Source: Serratia sp. H1w (GTDB taxonomy: Bacteria > Pseudomonadota > Gammaproteobacteria > Enterobacterales > Enterobacteriaceae). Taken from it: 64,000 nt of DNA. Shown in pieces: positions 29,803-40,725 of the stretch (positions are counted from its first letter, which is position 1; each line of letters begins with the position of its first letter). Location of the stretch: NCBI RefSeq assembly GCF_000633355.1, contig NZ_AYMQ01000038.1, positions 1 to 64,000 of the forward strand. The letters run 5' to 3'. A program made the translations under genes and the position numbers. The notes beneath the pieces are model-generated. The model did no database searches and was not told the origin of the DNA. It was given only the letters and a program-made list of their open reading frames with translations.

Positions 29803-30554
29803 CATTCACCTCCCTTTACACCGCGTGCCGGCAATGTGAGACCTTCCGGCACCAGTGATTGCCCTGCGCGCTGCTTTTCCTGCCAGCCCCAGCGATAGTG
29901 TTCACCCAACTGGCCACGCGCCAGTTCCATCGGTAACACCTTGATCGCCGCCTGCTCCAATACACAAGCCTGCTCACACTTGCCACAACCGGTGCAATCC
30001 TGGCTGTGTACCGTTGGCAGGAACATGGCGTGCTTGCCGGTGCGTACGTTGTGTTGCAGCTCCAGCGTGATAGCCTTGTCGATCTGCGGGCAAACCCGGT
30101 AACACACATCGCAACGCAGCCCTTGCCAGTTCAGACAGTTTTCATGATCCAGCAACACCGCCAGCCCCATCCGCGCCTGATCGATATCCGTCAGTTTCGG
30201 ATCCAGCGCACCGCTCGGGCAGGCCACCACACACGGGATGTCTTCACACATCTCGCAAGGGATATCCCGCGCCACAAAGTACGGCGTTCCCGCCGCCTTC
30301 GGCGACAACAGCGTCGCCAGTTTCAGCGTCTGGTACGGACAGGCTTGCACACACTGGCCACAGCGAATGCAGGCGCTATCAAACGCCCCTTCGGCTAGGG
30401 CACCCGGTGGCCGCAGCGTCAGACCATCACGCGCCTGGGATTGCTTTTGTTGCAATCCCAGCAGCACGCCAATCCCTGCCAATCCGGCCACACTGCGCGC
30501 GGCATCCCGTAGGAAACGCCGCCGGGCTGGTGTTTTATCTCGTTGCTGGCTCAT
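29802..30554 (-). CDS. napG: NapG ferredoxin-type protein
   Basis: Periplasmic polyferredoxin, partner of NapH, 250 residues. The Tat signal is [14 protein letters not shown]. Four 4Fe-4S motifs are visible ([61 protein letters not shown]). The stop overlaps the napH start. It follows napA by 10 bases. Confidence 0.96.
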   Translation of the reverse strand: MSQQRDKTPARRRFLRDAARSVAGLAGIGVLLGLQQKQSQARDGLTLRPPGALAEGAFDSACIRCGQCVQACPYQTLKLATLLSPKAAGTPYFVARDIPCEMCEDIPCVVACPSGALDPKLTDIDQARMGLAVLLDHENCLNWQGLRCDVCYRVCPQIDKAITLELQHNVRTGKHAMFLPTVHSQDCTGCGKCEQACVLEQAAIKVLPMELARGQLGEHYRWGWQEKQRAGQSLVPEGLTLPARGVKGGE

Positions 30555-30564
30555 TCCGTTGGCC

Positions 30565-33051
30565 TTATACCTTCTCCAGTTTCACCGCACACTTCTTGTA
30601 GTCGGTCTCTTTCGACAGCGGATCGGTTGCGTCCAGCGTCAGGTTGTTGACCAGTTGTGCGGCATCAAAGAACGGCATATACACCAGACCTTTCGGTGGG
30701 CGGTTACGGCCACGGGTTTCGACGATGCTTATCACTTCGCCACGGCGTGACAGTACTTTCACCTTGTCGCCACGGCGCAGATTGCGACTCTTGGCATCCA
30801 GCGGATGGATAAACAGCACCGCTTCCGGGAAGGCTCTGTGCAATTCTGGCACCCGACGTGTCATCGAACCGGTATGCCAATGTTCCAGCACACGGCCGGT
30901 GGACAACCACAGATCGTATTCCTGATCCGGGCTTTCCGCCGCAGGCTCGAACGGCAGTGCGAAGATCACCGCTTTACCATCTGGCTTGCCATAGAAGCGC
31001 ACGCTTTCACCGGCTTTCACATAAGGATCGGTCCCTTCACGATAACGCCACAGGGTTTCTTTGCCATCCACCACCGGCCAGCGCAGACCGCGCGCCTGAT
31101 GGTACATATCAAAGGCAGCCAGATCGTGACCATGACCACGGCCAAAACCGGCGTACTCTTCAAACAGCCCTTTCTGGATGTAGTAACCAAATTCGCGAGA
31201 CTCGTCGTTCAGTTGATCGGCCGGGATCTCTTCCAGTTTGTATTTGTTCACTTCACCGTTGGCGAACAGCACGTCGTACAGCGTTTTACCGCGGTATTCC
31301 GGCTTCTGGTTGATCAGCTCGGCAGGCCACACTTCTTCCACCTTGAAGCGTTTGGCAAATTGCACCAACTGCCACAGGTCGGATTTAGCCTCACCCGGTG
31401 CTTTCACCTGCTGATGCCAGAACTGGGTACGGCGCTCGGCATTACCGTAAGCCCCTTCTTTCTCAACCCACATGGCGGTAGGCAAGATCAGGTCGGCGGC
31501 CAACGCACTCACCGTTGGGTACGGATCGGAGACCACGATAAAGTTGCGCGGATCGCGCCAGCCCGGCATACGTTCTTCGTTGATGTTTGGCCCGGCCTGC
31601 ATATTGTTGTTACACATCACCCAGTAGGCGTTCAGCTTGCCGTCTTTCAACGCACGGTCTTGTGCGACCGCGTGCAGCCCGACTTTTTCCGGGATGGTGC
31701 CGGCTGGCAGTTGCCATTTCTGTTCGGCAATCTGACGGTGCTTCTCGTTGGTCACCACCATGTCGGCTGGCAGACGGTGGGAGAATGTCCCCACTTCACG
31801 CGCGGTACCACAGGCAGAAGGCTGACCCGTCAGCGAGAATGGCCCACAGCCCGGCTTGGAGATTTTACCGGTCAGCAGGTGCAGGTTGTAGCACAGGTTA
31901 TTAGCCCAGACGCCGCGAGTATGTTGGTTGAAGCCCATGGTCCAGTAAGACACGACCTTCACATTCGGGTCGGCATACAGTTTAGCCAGCGCTTCCAGTT
32001 GGTCTTTCGGCACGCCACTCATTTCGGCGGTCTTTTCCAGCGTGTATTCCGCCACAAAAGCCTTGTAGTCTTCGAAGCTCATCGGCTCCGAAGCATCGCT
32101 GCCCGGGTTCTTCGCCGCTTTTTCCAACGGATGGGTTGGACGCAGGCCGTAACCGATATCGGTCACCCCTTTGCGGATATTGACGTGCTGCTTGAGGAAA
32201 TCCTGGTCAACCGCATTGTTCTGAATAATATAGTTGGCGATGTAGTTCATGATCGCCAGATCGGTCTGCGGAGTGAACACCATGCCGTTATCCGCCAGCT
32301 CGAAGCTGCGGTGTTCGAAGGTAGAAAGTACCGAGACGTTGACCTTGTCATTACCTAGGCGGCGGTTGGTAATGCGCGACCACAAGATCGGGTGCATTTC
32401 CGCCATATTGGAGCCCCACAGCACGAAAGCGTCGGCCTGCTCGATATCATCGTAGCAGCCCATCGGTTCGTCCATGCCGAAGGTGCGCATAAAGCCGACC
32501 ACCGCAGACGCCATACAGTGGCGCGCGTTCGGATCGAGGTTATTGGAGCGCAGGCCCGCTTTGAACAGTTTGGAGGCCGCATAGCCTTCCCATACCGTCC
32601 ATTGGCCGGACCCGAACATACCAACCGATTCTGGCCCTTTTTCCTTCAGTGCCCCTTTGAATTTTTCTTCCATAATGTCGAAGGCTTGCTCCCAACTGAT
32701 TGGGGTAAACTCACCTTCTTTATCGTACTGCCCATTCTTCATACGCAGCATTGGCTGTGTCAGACGATCCTTGCCGTACATGATCTTGGGCAGGAAGTAG
32801 CCTTTGATACAGTTCAGACCCCGGTTAACCGGAGCATCCGGATCGCCCTGTGAAGCCACCACGCGGCCATTTTGGGTACCGACCAGAACGCCACACCCGG
32901 TGCCGCAGAAACGGCAAGGTGCTTTGTCCCATTTGATTTCGTCACCGCCACCGACCACGGCTTGGGCGACCGTTGGGATCGTCAGCCCGGCAGCTGCGGC
33001 AGCAGCCGCTGCGGCGTTCGCTTTCATGAAGTCTCGACGACTGAGTTTCAT
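30565..33051 (-). CDS. napA: Periplasmic nitrate reductase catalytic subunit
   Basis: Molybdenum enzyme reducing nitrate to nitrite in the periplasm, 828 residues, the E. coli length. The Tat signal is [19 protein letters not shown]. The N-terminal 4Fe-4S cluster is [19 protein letters not shown] with the fourth Cys in GLNCIKGYF. The Mo-ligand Cys is in [10 protein letters not shown] (near 181). The C-terminal bis-MGD domain ends CAVKLEKV. The ATG overlaps the napD stop (ATGA). Confidence 0.98.
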   Translation of the reverse strand: MKLSRRDFMKANAAAAAAAAAGLTIPTVAQAVVGGGDEIKWDKAPCRFCGTGCGVLVGTQNGRVVASQGDPDAPVNRGLNCIKGYFLPKIMYGKDRLTQPMLRMKNGQYDKEGEFTPISWEQAFDIMEEKFKGALKEKGPESVGMFGSGQWTVWEGYAASKLFKAGLRSNNLDPNARHCMASAVVGFMRTFGMDEPMGCYDDIEQADAFVLWGSNMAEMHPILWSRITNRRLGNDKVNVSVLSTFEHRSFELADNGMVFTPQTDLAIMNYIANYIIQNNAVDQDFLKQHVNIRKGVTDIGYGLRPTHPLEKAAKNPGSDASEPMSFEDYKAFVAEYTLEKTAEMSGVPKDQLEALAKLYADPNVKVVSYWTMGFNQHTRGVWANNLCYNLHLLTGKISKPGCGPFSLTGQPSACGTAREVGTFSHRLPADMVVTNEKHRQIAEQKWQLPAGTIPEKVGLHAVAQDRALKDGKLNAYWVMCNNNMQAGPNINEERMPGWRDPRNFIVVSDPYPTVSALAADLILPTAMWVEKEGAYGNAERRTQFWHQQVKAPGEAKSDLWQLVQFAKRFKVEEVWPAELINQKPEYRGKTLYDVLFANGEVNKYKLEEIPADQLNDESREFGYYIQKGLFEEYAGFGRGHGHDLAAFDMYHQARGLRWPVVDGKETLWRYREGTDPYVKAGESVRFYGKPDGKAVIFALPFEPAAESPDQEYDLWLSTGRVLEHWHTGSMTRRVPELHRAFPEAVLFIHPLDAKSRNLRRGDKVKVLSRRGEVISIVETRGRNRPPKGLVYMPFFDAAQLVNNLTLDATDPLSKETDYKKCAVKLEKV

Positions 33052-33311
33052 GGCATTACCTCACCTTGCTCATCCTGCTGGTGATAAACCAGCGACACTG
33101 CCAACACGCCTTCCAGATTGCGCGTCGACTCAATTTTTTCCAGCAACGCCTGGGAGCTTGCTGCTTGCATAACGACGACTAACTTGCCTTGCTGCTGGTC
33201 CTGTGTCGGAATTTCTGTATCCGGGATGGCCAGCAGCGTCGCAATCAGCGCCGGGAATTTATCTGGCCGGGCCTGCACCATCAACCCGCTTACGTGCCAT
33301 TCACTGCTCAT
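33048..33311 (-). CDS. napD: NapA signal-binding chaperone NapD
   Basis: Small cytoplasmic chaperone that binds the NapA Tat signal and helps maturation, 87 residues if begun at [14 protein letters not shown], the E. coli length. The ending [14 protein letters not shown] pattern of the family is present ([18 protein letters not shown]). GGAG lies 8 bases before the chosen ATG; an in-frame GTG 9 bases upstream would overlap that site. It overlaps napF by 11 bases and napA by 4. Confidence 0.95.
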   Translation of the reverse strand: MSSEWHVSGLMVQARPDKFPALIATLLAIPDTEIPTQDQQQGKLVVVMQAASSQALLEKIESTRNLEGVLAVSLVYHQQDEQGEVMP

Positions 33312-33798
33312 TATTTTCACTCCGGGTTATTGCAATCGCCGAGGTCGGGCAACCGGCAACGCAGGCTCCGCAACCGTTGCACGCCGCCGCCTCGAGCGCC
33401 GGTTGGGCTATGCCGCCCAATCGTGGCCGAAAACGGATCGCCTGCGTTTCACAACTGTCCTGACAGCTGCGACATTCAATCCCCTGCATCGCCAGGCAAA
33501 CGGCCGAAAACGACGCGACCTGTTGCCAGGGTTGGTGCTCAGGAGGGTAAAACAGTGGGGCTTCGCAGGCATCTGCGCATTGTCGGCAGAAGGTACATTC
33601 CGCGCGTTGAAAATCGATTTCGGGATAACCGCCGCTGCCGCTGATCAACACGCCGGTTTCGCAGGCGTTGACGCAAGCCTGGCATCGGGTGCAACCCGCA
33701 AGGAACAGAGGGGCTTCACGCGACCACGGAGGACGGATCGCATCAGTTTGATGACGCCATTGTCCGCTGAGCAATCTGCGTCGCGACAATTCGGCCAT
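33301..33798 (-). CDS. napF: Ferredoxin-type protein NapF
   Basis: Cytoplasmic iron-sulfur protein that interacts with NapA during its assembly, 165 residues. Three 4Fe-4S motifs: CTRCQACVNACETG, CTFCRQCADACEAP and CNGCGACVAGCPTS, plus a CRSCQDSCE group. First gene of the nap operon, as in E. coli. Confidence 0.95.
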   Translation of the reverse strand: MAELSRRRLLSGQWRHQTDAIRPPWSREAPLFLAGCTRCQACVNACETGVLISGSGGYPEIDFQRAECTFCRQCADACEAPLFYPPEHQPWQQVASFSAVCLAMQGIECRSCQDSCETQAIRFRPRLGGIAQPALEAAACNGCGACVAGCPTSAIAITRSENNEQ

Positions 33799-34168
33799 TC
33801 GGGTTATCCTTCAAAGTTGGCAACACGCGCGCGTGTAAAAATTATAGTGTGATTTTATTATTTTTTTGTCTCGAACAACGGGTTCAAGGCAAGGATAAAG
33901 TAAGCCTATCGGGGGGAGTAGATAATCACCCTTTATGGGTAAAAGTGGGTATTACTTGCGCCAGATCAATCGCTGATGGCCGATATAGTGCATTTTGCCA
34001 GCAGGAGCACACACAACCGTTATTTACTTGATTATATAGCGAAGTTTTATTTAGTCAGGGATCACCCGTTTGGTAAAAATCGCAATGCTTTTTGCTGGCA
34101 AAAGTTATAATTTGACGGCGCATGACACCCGGCGGCCCCGGTCGGCCAATCACCAGAAGGACGCTTAA
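33799..34168. promoter_or_regulatory. napF-narQ divergent regulatory region
   Basis: 370 bases between the nap operon and narQ. On the minus strand a perfect TATAAT (33841-33846) lies about 43 bases before the napF ATG. Candidate NarP sites: an inverted 7-2-7 pair TCACCCT-TT-ATGGGTA (33926-33941) and a further heptamer, GTGGGTA (33945-33951). TTGCGCCAGATCAA (33956-33969) has one perfect and one partial FNR half-site. The spacings are longer than I recall for E. coli napF, so functional assignment is tentative. Confidence 0.45.
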
Positions 34169-35851
34169 TTGCTCGTAAAACGCTCAGTGACAGCCAGCCT
34201 GGCGAAGGCGCTGATAGGTATCGTGATCCTTTCCATACTGTCTACCGGATTGGCACTCACCACCGTGGCTGGTAGCCTGCGGGATGCCGAAGCGATTAAT
34301 ATCGCAGGATCGTTGCGCATGCAGAGCTACCGCCTGGCGTATGAGCTTGCCAACGGTTCCAGTGAATTGCAGCGGCATCTGATGCATTATCAACAGTCGT
34401 TGATGGCACCTGCCCTGATGGAACTCGATCGATTTTACGTGCCTGAAGATGTGCGGCAGAAATATCTGGCGCTGCGCCGGGCCTGGCTGATACTGGAAAA
34501 GCAGATCCTCGCCGGTCACCCGGAAAACTATCAGGCCAACGTGGCCAGCTATGTCAATCAGATCGACCATTTTGTCTTGGCGTTGCAGCGCTATTCCGAA
34601 CAAAAGCTGGCCATTGTCGCCGCAATCAGCGTGATGGGTTATATCGCCATTATTGCCCTGGTGCTGTTCTGCATCCGCTTTATGCGCCGCCAGGTGGTCA
34701 CCCCGCTTACCCGCCTGGTGGATGCCAGCCTGCGGATGCAGCAACGTGATTTCCATTACCCGCCGCTCGACGTCTCACTACCCAATGAACTGGGCGTGCT
34801 CTCGCAAACCTTCACCACCATGTCTGGCGAACTGGCCAAGCTCTATCAATCGCTTGAGCAGAAAGTGCAGGAAAAGACCGAGCGCCTGCAACAGGCCAAC
34901 CGCACGCTGGAAGTGCTCTACAGTTGCTCCCAGGCGCTGAGCGTGGGGCAGTTGGATCAACGGGCGTTCGAGAAGGTGTTGAGCATCATCAAGCTGAGCG
35001 AACAATTGCACTGCATACGGCTCCAGGTGGCTGACAGCCTCAGCCAATGGCAAGTCAGCAGTGGTGAACCCGTGGCGGAGCTGGCCTGGCATTCACTGAC
35101 GATCATGCAGGACAACAAACCGTTGGGCAGCCTGAGCTGGCAACATGAACAACAGCCGCCTCATCCACATCTGATGCAAAGCGTGACTAATATGCTCAGC
35201 CGTGGGGTGTACTTTAACCGGGCGCAAAAGCAGCATATGCAGTTTTTGTTGATGGAAGAACGCTCCACCATCGCCCGCGAACTGCACGATTCGCTGGCCC
35301 AGGCGCTGACGTTTTTGCGCATCCAGCTCACCCTGCTTAAGCGCACCCTGGCTGGCCATTCATCACAGGCGGATGAGATCATTGATGATTTTGATCGAGC
35401 ACTGGCGGATGCTTACCGCCAATTGCGCGAACTGCTGGCCACCTTCCGCCTGAGCATTCAGGATGCCGATCTGAACGCCGCGTTGCAGCAGGTATTAGAA
35501 CCATTAAAACTGCTGACCAGCGCGCGGATTCAGTTACACTGTCGGCTAGCCTCGCAGGCGTTGAATGCCCAACAACAGGTTCATGCGCTACAGATCGTAC
35601 GTGAAGCCGTGCTTAATGCCATCAAACACGCCGATGCACAGGAAATTGTGATCCACTGCGAAGTCTCCCCCAGCGGAGACAACGAGATCATCATCAGTGA
35701 CGACGGCTGCGGCATCGATAGCCTGGACGAACCCGAAGGCCATTACGGGCTAACCATTATGAGCGAACGCGCAACGCGCCTGAACGGAACGTTACAAATC
35801 AGGCGTGCTCATGCCGGGGGGACAGAAGTCTGTCTGACCTTTCCGCCATAA
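34169..35851 (+). CDS. narQ: Nitrate/nitrite sensor kinase NarQ
   Basis: Inner-membrane sensor kinase, 560 residues. Two membrane segments (about 13-35 and 147-167) bracket a periplasmic domain with the P-box DAEAINIAGSLRMQSYRLAYEL, the nitrate-binding helix including the conserved Arg. A HAMP domain, a Cys-containing central region and a HisKA_3 module follow: the phospho-acceptor His is in ERSTIARELHDSLAQALT, and the ATPase part has REAVLNAIKHADA and EGHYGLTIM. The start is TTG with AGAAGGACGC upstream. It is followed by narP, its partner, unlike E. coli where the two are far apart. Confidence 0.96.
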   Translation: MLVKRSVTASLAKALIGIVILSILSTGLALTTVAGSLRDAEAINIAGSLRMQSYRLAYELANGSSELQRHLMHYQQSLMAPALMELDRFYVPEDVRQKYLALRRAWLILEKQILAGHPENYQANVASYVNQIDHFVLALQRYSEQKLAIVAAISVMGYIAIIALVLFCIRFMRRQVVTPLTRLVDASLRMQQRDFHYPPLDVSLPNELGVLSQTFTTMSGELAKLYQSLEQKVQEKTERLQQANRTLEVLYSCSQALSVGQLDQRAFEKVLSIIKLSEQLHCIRLQVADSLSQWQVSSGEPVAELAWHSLTIMQDNKPLGSLSWQHEQQPPHPHLMQSVTNMLSRGVYFNRAQKQHMQFLLMEERSTIARELHDSLAQALTFLRIQLTLLKRTLAGHSSQADEIIDDFDRALADAYRQLRELLATFRLSIQDADLNAALQQVLEPLKLLTSARIQLHCRLASQALNAQQQVHALQIVREAVLNAIKHADAQEIVIHCEVSPSGDNEIIISDDGCGIDSLDEPEGHYGLTIMSERATRLNGTLQIRRAHAGGTEVCLTFPP

Positions 35852-35979
35852 GGGCCAACAGCATTGCACGGCGGCCATACGAGCCGAACGACAATGCTAA
35901 TTACGACTATATTTTAAGAGTCAGCTTTACTGCCTGCATTACGCAGTAGCTTTACTCGCTACAGGGAGCATGTTTTATT

Positions 35980-36609
35980 GTGATTAAAAATTTCCGAGTA
36001 ATGATCGTGGACGATCACCCGCTGATGCGGCGTGGCATCAAACAGCTGCTGGGGCTGGATCCGACTTTCACCGTGGTGGCGGAAGCCAGCAGCGGTGCTG
36101 AAGCGATCGCCCTGGCCGCGCAGTTCACGCCAGACGTGATCCTGCTCGATCTGAATATGAAAGGCCTTTCCGGGTTGGATACGCTGAAAGCCCTGCGCGA
36201 TGAAGGGGTGGATGCTCGTATCATCGTGCTGACCGTTTCCGACTCCCGCAGCGACGTCTATGCCCTGATCGATGCCGGTGCCGATGGTTATCTGCTGAAA
36301 GACAGCGAGCCGGAACAACTGCTGGAACATATTCGCCAGGCCGCCGAAGGCCAGAACGTGATTAGCGACGCGGTAGCGGACTATCTCTCATCGCGTAGCG
36401 AGCAGCACGATCCCTTTGCCGACCTTACCGAACGTGAGCTGGACGTGTTGCAGGAAGTGGCGCGCGGTATGTCGAACAAGCAGGTCGCGGCTCAGTTGCA
36501 TATTTCTGAAGAGACGGTGAAAGTGCACATCCGCAACATGCTGCGCAAGCTTAACGTGCGTTCGCGTGTGGCAGCAACCGTGATGTATCTGGAATCGAAA
36601 AGCCAGTAA
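35980..36609 (+). CDS. narP: Nitrate/nitrite response regulator NarP
   Basis: LuxR-type response regulator, 209 residues. The receiver domain opens VMIVDDHPLMRRGIKQLLGLDP, with the phosphorylated Asp in VILLDLNMKGLSGLDTL and the conserved VSD/LLKDS segments. The GerE DNA-binding domain is LTERELDVLQEVARGMSNKQ then HISEETVKVHIRNMLRKLNV. The start is GTG; the nearby ATG is out of frame. It should control napF through 7-2-7 heptamer pairs. NarP rather than NarL is inferred from sequence and linkage to nap. Confidence 0.93.
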   Translation: MIKNFRVMIVDDHPLMRRGIKQLLGLDPTFTVVAEASSGAEAIALAAQFTPDVILLDLNMKGLSGLDTLKALRDEGVDARIIVLTVSDSRSDVYALIDAGADGYLLKDSEPEQLLEHIRQAAEGQNVISDAVADYLSSRSEQHDPFADLTERELDVLQEVARGMSNKQVAAQLHISEETVKVHIRNMLRKLNVRSRVAATVMYLESKSQ

Positions 36610-36636
36610 TGCTTCCCCGGCATGCCGGGGGAACAT

Positions 36637-36915
36637 TCAATCTATCGCCGCCAGCAGCATCTCATGATGCTGATTAACCCAACCTTGGTTGAGCGGCCCC
36701 CAACTTACCAACTGGTAATAACCGGCGTTATTGCGCACCCCTTGTTGAACAAACTGCAACTCCAGGCCCAGGCCAGGCAGCGCTTTCAATACGTCCTGCA
36801 AGGTACGGCGCGGCCAACCGGTCAGTTCCATCAGGCGCGGCACGTTAGGGTGTTCATTAGTGCTGATCAGCCAGCACAGGTAAAGACGACGAGCAAATAC
36901 CGGGTTAATTTCCAT
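36637..36915 (-). CDS. Small winged-helix DNA-binding protein
   Basis: 92-residue predicted DNA-binding protein. The segment VPRLMELTGWPRRTLQDVLKAL (about 25-46) reads as a helix-turn-helix and VQQGVRNNAGYYQLVSWGPLN as the wing. It resembles a small winged-HTH family seen in gamma-proteobacteria (possibly HTH_43), but I am not certain of the family. It is divergent from acrD, and a perfect 10-bp inverted repeat lies 40 bases upstream of its start. Target unknown; autoregulation or control of acrD is possible. Confidence 0.75.
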   Translation of the reverse strand: MEINPVFARRLYLCWLISTNEHPNVPRLMELTGWPRRTLQDVLKALPGLGLELQFVQQGVRNNAGYYQLVSWGPLNQGWVNQHHEMLLAAID

Positions 36916-36954
36916 GCTAAACTCCTGCGGCAGAAAACTTCCTGATTATTTCAC

Positions 36955-36995
36955 CGTAACGCAATAAAATCGCCATAATGACGCGTTGCGTTACG
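36955..36995. promoter_or_regulatory. Inverted repeat between the winged-helix gene and acrD
   Basis: CGTAACGCAA (36955-36964) and TTGCGTTACG (36986-36995) are exact reverse complements, 31 bases centre to centre, about three helical turns. The spacing suits a dimer of dimers or a looped operator rather than a terminator, and there is no T-run. The obvious candidate ligand is the adjacent winged-helix protein. Confidence 0.45.
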
Positions 36996-37202
36996 CTGCA
37001 ATGTGTAACTGTAGATTTCTACTACTGTTATTTACATTATCTCCTTTTTTTCTCCACGCTTTATCTTCGCTTGACGAGTAAAGTGCAGTAGCACCTTTGG
37101 GTACAATGAAATCCTGCGACAGCCCGGCCACCAGTAAGCGCCAGGCATAAGCATAACTGATGCTGTCACAAATAGAACAAGTCACAACGAGGTTCATGCT
37201 GC

Positions 37203-40200
37203 ATGGCCAATTTTTTTATTGATCGCCCGATTTTTGCCTGGGTTCTGGCAATTATTCTTTGCCTGACGGGGACGTTGGCGATTTTTTCTCTACCTGTTGA
37301 ACAATATCCGAATCTCGCTCCGCCAAACGTGCGTATCAGTGCGACCTATCCGGGGGCGTCGGCGCAGACGCTGGAAAATACCGTTACCCAGATTATTGAA
37401 CAGAACATGACCGGCCTCGACAACATGATGTATATGTCGTCCCAGAGCACCAATACCGGTCAGGCCTCGGTCACACTGACCTTTGATGCTGGCACCGATC
37501 CCAACGAGGCGATGCAGCAAGTGCAGAACCAGCTGCAATCGGCCATCAAGCGATTGCCACAGGCGGTACAACAACAAGGCGTGACGGTATCAAAATCTGG
37601 CGACACCACGCTGATGATGGTGGCCTTTGTCTCCACCGATGGCAGCATGGATAAGCAGGACATCGCGGACTATATCGTCTCCAACCTGCAAGACCCACTC
37701 AGCCGTATCAACGGGGTGGGCAGCATGGACGTTTACGGTTCGCAATACGCCATGCGTATCTGGCTGGATCCGAACAAGCTCACCAGCTACCAGCTCACCA
37801 CCCAGGATGTGGTCAACGCCATCAGTTCGCAGAACGCCCAGGTGGCGGTAGGCCAGTTAGGTGGATCTCCTTCCGTAGATCAGCAGGCGCTGAACGCCAC
37901 GATCAACGCCCAATCCCAGTTGCAAACGCCGGAGCAGTTCCGCCAAATCACGCTGCGCGTCAATCAGGACGGTTCGCTGGTGACATTAGGTGACGTTGCC
38001 ACAGTGGAATTAGGCGGGGAAAACTATAACTACCTCAGCCGCTACAACGGTCTACAGGCGGCGGGGATGAACATCAAGCTGGCCTCCGGTGCCAACGAAT
38101 TGCAAACCGATCAACTGGTCAAGGCCAAGATCGCCGAGCTTTCCCAGTATTTCCCTCATGGGCTGGAAGCCAAGGTCGCCTATGAGACGACACCATTCGT
38201 GCAGGCGTCGATCCATGACGTAGTAAAAACCCTGTTGGAAGCCATTTTGCTGGTGTTCCTGGTCATGTACCTGTTCTTGCAAAACTTCCGCGCCACGCTG
38301 ATCCCCACCATCGCCGTACCCGTGGTGCTGTTGGGCACCTTCGCCATCCTTTCGGCCTTCGGCTACAGCATTAACACCCTGACGATGTTTGCCATGGTGC
38401 TGGCGATCGGCCTGTTAGTGGACGACGCCATCGTGGTGGTGGAAAACGTAGAACGCGTGATGAGTGAAGAAGGCCTCTCCCCAAGAGACGCCACCCGTAA
38501 ATCCATGGGCCAGATCCAGGGCGCATTGGTGGGGATTGCCATGGTGCTTTCGGCGGTATTTATCCCGATGGCCTTCTTCGGCGGCACTACCGGGGCTATT
38601 TATCGCCAGTTCTCGATCACCATCGTTTCCGCGATGGTGCTTTCGGTACTGGTGGCCATGATCCTCACCCCGGCCCTATGTGCCACTATTCTCCAGCCGA
38701 TCGCCCAAGGCCATCATCACGGCAAACGCGGTTTCTTCGGCTGGTTTAACCGCATGTTCAACCGCAATACCGAGCGCTATGAACGTGGGGTGGCGCGCGT
38801 GCTGCATCACAGCGCCCGCTACATGGTGATTTACCTGTTGCTGCTGGCCGGTATGGCACTCCTGTTTATCAAGCTGCCAACCTCGTTCCTGCCGCAGGAA
38901 GACCGTGGCGTATTCACCGTACAGGTACAGTTGCCCGCAGGCTCCACCTTGCAGCAAACCACCAAGGTGGTGGAAAAGGTCGAGCACTACTTCCTGACCG
39001 AAGAGAAAGCCGATGTGCTGTCGGTGTTCTCAACCATCGGTGCCGGGCCTGGCGGTAATGGCCAGAACGTCGCACGTCTGTTCTTGCGCCTGAAGGACTG
39101 GGATCTGCGCACCTCAGGGGCCAACAGCTCGTTCGATATCATCGATCGTGCCACCAAGGCCTTTAGCAATATCAACGAGGCACGCGTCATCGCCAGCAGT
39201 CCGCCCGCAATCACCGGGCTGGGGAACTCTTCGGGCTTCGATATGCAGTTGGAAGACCACGCAGGACTGGGGCACGCCAAACTGATGGAGGCTCGCGATC
39301 AGTTACTGCAACTGGCGGGGCAAAACCCGCAGCTGTCACGCGTGCGCCATAATGGCCTCGATGACAGCCCACAATTGCAAATCGATATCGATCAACGCAA
39401 AGCGCAAGCGCTGGGCGTGTCGATCGACGATATCAACAACACCCTGTCCACCGCCTGGGGCTCCACCTACGTCAACGACTTCTTAGACCGTGGGCGGGTG
39501 AAAAAAGTGTACGTCCAGGCCGGAGCAACCTTCCGCATGCTGCCAGAGGATATTAACAAGTGGTATGTACGTAACAAGAGCGGCGGGATGGTGCCCTTCT
39601 CCGCCTTCGCCACCTCTCATTGGGAATATGGTTCACCGCGTCTGGAGCGCTACAACGGCAACTCTACGGTAGAAATTGTCGGTGAGGCCGCCTCTGGCGT
39701 CAGTACCGGTACCGCAATGGATGAAATGGAAAAGCTCGTCAGCCAACTACCAACCGGTTTTGGTTTGGAATGGACGGCGATGTCCTACCAGGAACGTCTG
39801 TCTGGTTCTCAGGCTCCGGCGCTCTATGCCATCTCGCTGCTGGTGGTATTCCTGTGTCTGGCAGCCCTGTATGAAAGCTGGTCGATCCCGTTCTCGGTCA
39901 TGTTGGTGGTGCCACTGGGGGTGATCGGTGCCGTCACGGCCACCTGGCTGCGCGGGCTGGAAAACGATGTGTACTTTCAGGTGGGGCTGTTGACGATTAT
40001 CGGGCTGTCGGCCAAGAACGCCATCCTGATCGTAGAGTTTGCCAACGAGCTGAACCACAAAGGCAAGGATCTGATGGCGGCAACGCTGGAAGCTTCACGC
40101 CTGCGCCTACGCCCTATTCTGATGACCTCGTTAGCCTTTATCTTCGGTGTGCTACCAATGGCAATCAGTTCCGGGGCGGGCTCAGGTAGCCAACATGCGG

Positions 40201-40322
40201 TAGGTACCGGGGTGATGGGCGGCATGATTTCAGCCACCGTGCTGGCGATTTTCTTTGTACCGCTGTTCTTCGTCCTGGTACGCCGCCGCTTCCCTGGCAA
40301 AGTGGGCAAACCCACTGAATAA
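37203..40322 (+). CDS. acrD: RND multidrug efflux pump AcrD
   Basis: Inner-membrane RND transporter, 1039 residues (E. coli AcrD 1037), expected to work with a periplasmic adaptor (AcrA) and TolC encoded elsewhere. The N-terminus [17 protein letters not shown] is typical. The proton-relay Asp pair is in [19 protein letters not shown]. Large periplasmic loops follow TM1 and TM7. In E. coli AcrD exports aminoglycosides and some beta-lactams and is under BaeSR/CpxAR. AcrD rather than AcrB is inferred from synteny (narQ-acrD-ypfM-yffB) and sequence. There is no adaptor gene beside it, as usual for acrD. Confidence 0.94.
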   Translation: MANFFIDRPIFAWVLAIILCLTGTLAIFSLPVEQYPNLAPPNVRISATYPGASAQTLENTVTQIIEQNMTGLDNMMYMSSQSTNTGQASVTLTFDAGTDPNEAMQQVQNQLQSAIKRLPQAVQQQGVTVSKSGDTTLMMVAFVSTDGSMDKQDIADYIVSNLQDPLSRINGVGSMDVYGSQYAMRIWLDPNKLTSYQLTTQDVVNAISSQNAQVAVGQLGGSPSVDQQALNATINAQSQLQTPEQFRQITLRVNQDGSLVTLGDVATVELGGENYNYLSRYNGLQAAGMNIKLASGANELQTDQLVKAKIAELSQYFPHGLEAKVAYETTPFVQASIHDVVKTLLEAILLVFLVMYLFLQNFRATLIPTIAVPVVLLGTFAILSAFGYSINTLTMFAMVLAIGLLVDDAIVVVENVERVMSEEGLSPRDATRKSMGQIQGALVGIAMVLSAVFIPMAFFGGTTGAIYRQFSITIVSAMVLSVLVAMILTPALCATILQPIAQGHHHGKRGFFGWFNRMFNRNTERYERGVARVLHHSARYMVIYLLLLAGMALLFIKLPTSFLPQEDRGVFTVQVQLPAGSTLQQTTKVVEKVEHYFLTEEKADVLSVFSTIGAGPGGNGQNVARLFLRLKDWDLRTSGANSSFDIIDRATKAFSNINEARVIASSPPAITGLGNSSGFDMQLEDHAGLGHAKLMEARDQLLQLAGQNPQLSRVRHNGLDDSPQLQIDIDQRKAQALGVSIDDINNTLSTAWGSTYVNDFLDRGRVKKVYVQAGATFRMLPEDINKWYVRNKSGGMVPFSAFATSHWEYGSPRLERYNGNSTVEIVGEAASGVSTGTAMDEMEKLVSQLPTGFGLEWTAMSYQERLSGSQAPALYAISLLVVFLCLAALYESWSIPFSVMLVVPLGVIGAVTATWLRGLENDVYFQVGLLTIIGLSAKNAILIVEFANELNHKGKDLMAATLEASRLRLRPILMTSLAFIFGVLPMAISSGAGSGSQHAVGTGVMGGMISATVLAIFFVPLFFVLVRRRFPGKVGKPTE

Positions 40323-40333
40323 CGGGCGTAAAA

Positions 40334-40363
40334 AAAGCAGCTTCGGGAAACCGAGGCTGCTTT
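40334..40363 (-). terminator. Terminator between acrD and ypfM
   Basis: AAAGCAGC...GCTGCTTT stem with an inner CGG-GAAA-CCG pairing. The minus strand continues TTTTTTTACG, so it is a strong terminator for the tiny ypfM gene; in the plus direction only TTT follows. Confidence 0.75.
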
Positions 40364-40448
40364 GCTAAAGACTTAATATTGTTACCCTAGGTGCTTTAAA
40401 TAAAAACAAATCAAATAGCCTTATTCAAGCCTTAAACCCTATATGGCG

Positions 40449-40508
40449 TTAGTTACCTAACATCTCATCAATAAAGTCTTTCCAGTTTTTTAACTCACGA
40501 TCAACCAT
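40449..40508 (-). CDS. ypfM: YpfM, 19-residue small protein
   Basis: Reads MVDRELKNWKDFIDEMLGN and matches the E. coli small protein YpfM (MIERELGNWKDFIEVMLRK as I recall it) in length, register and most residues. It lies in the same place, between acrD and yffB, on the opposite strand. GGAGG lies upstream though at long spacing (about 12 bases). A strong terminator lies 85 bases downstream on the same strand. The function is not known to me; an amphipathic helix is likely. Confidence 0.85.
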   Translation of the reverse strand: MVDRELKNWKDFIDEMLGN

Positions 40509-40725
40509 GATACTTCACAACCTCCGTTATTGGACGCAGGGATTCTACGCCGGTTTTTTGACCAAGTGAAGCCTTTTGGGAACGATGCCGGTGAGAGAAA
40601 GCGGGGGCTAGCACACATTTTCAAGTTAATCAGAAATCTACCTGGTTTTTATATTTCTTGTCGGATCAATATCCGCGTAGTAGCGTGCTGATGGGTTTAA
40701 AAAAACACCGTTGAAAGGGAAAATC

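Noticed and set aside
30805-32358. 517-codon open frame on the plus strand inside napA
   Set aside because: Antisense to napA, which is certain; the translation has no recognisable motif.
36991-37197. 68-codon minus-strand frame in front of acrD
   Set aside because: No ribosome site, no homology by eye, and it covers the acrD promoter.
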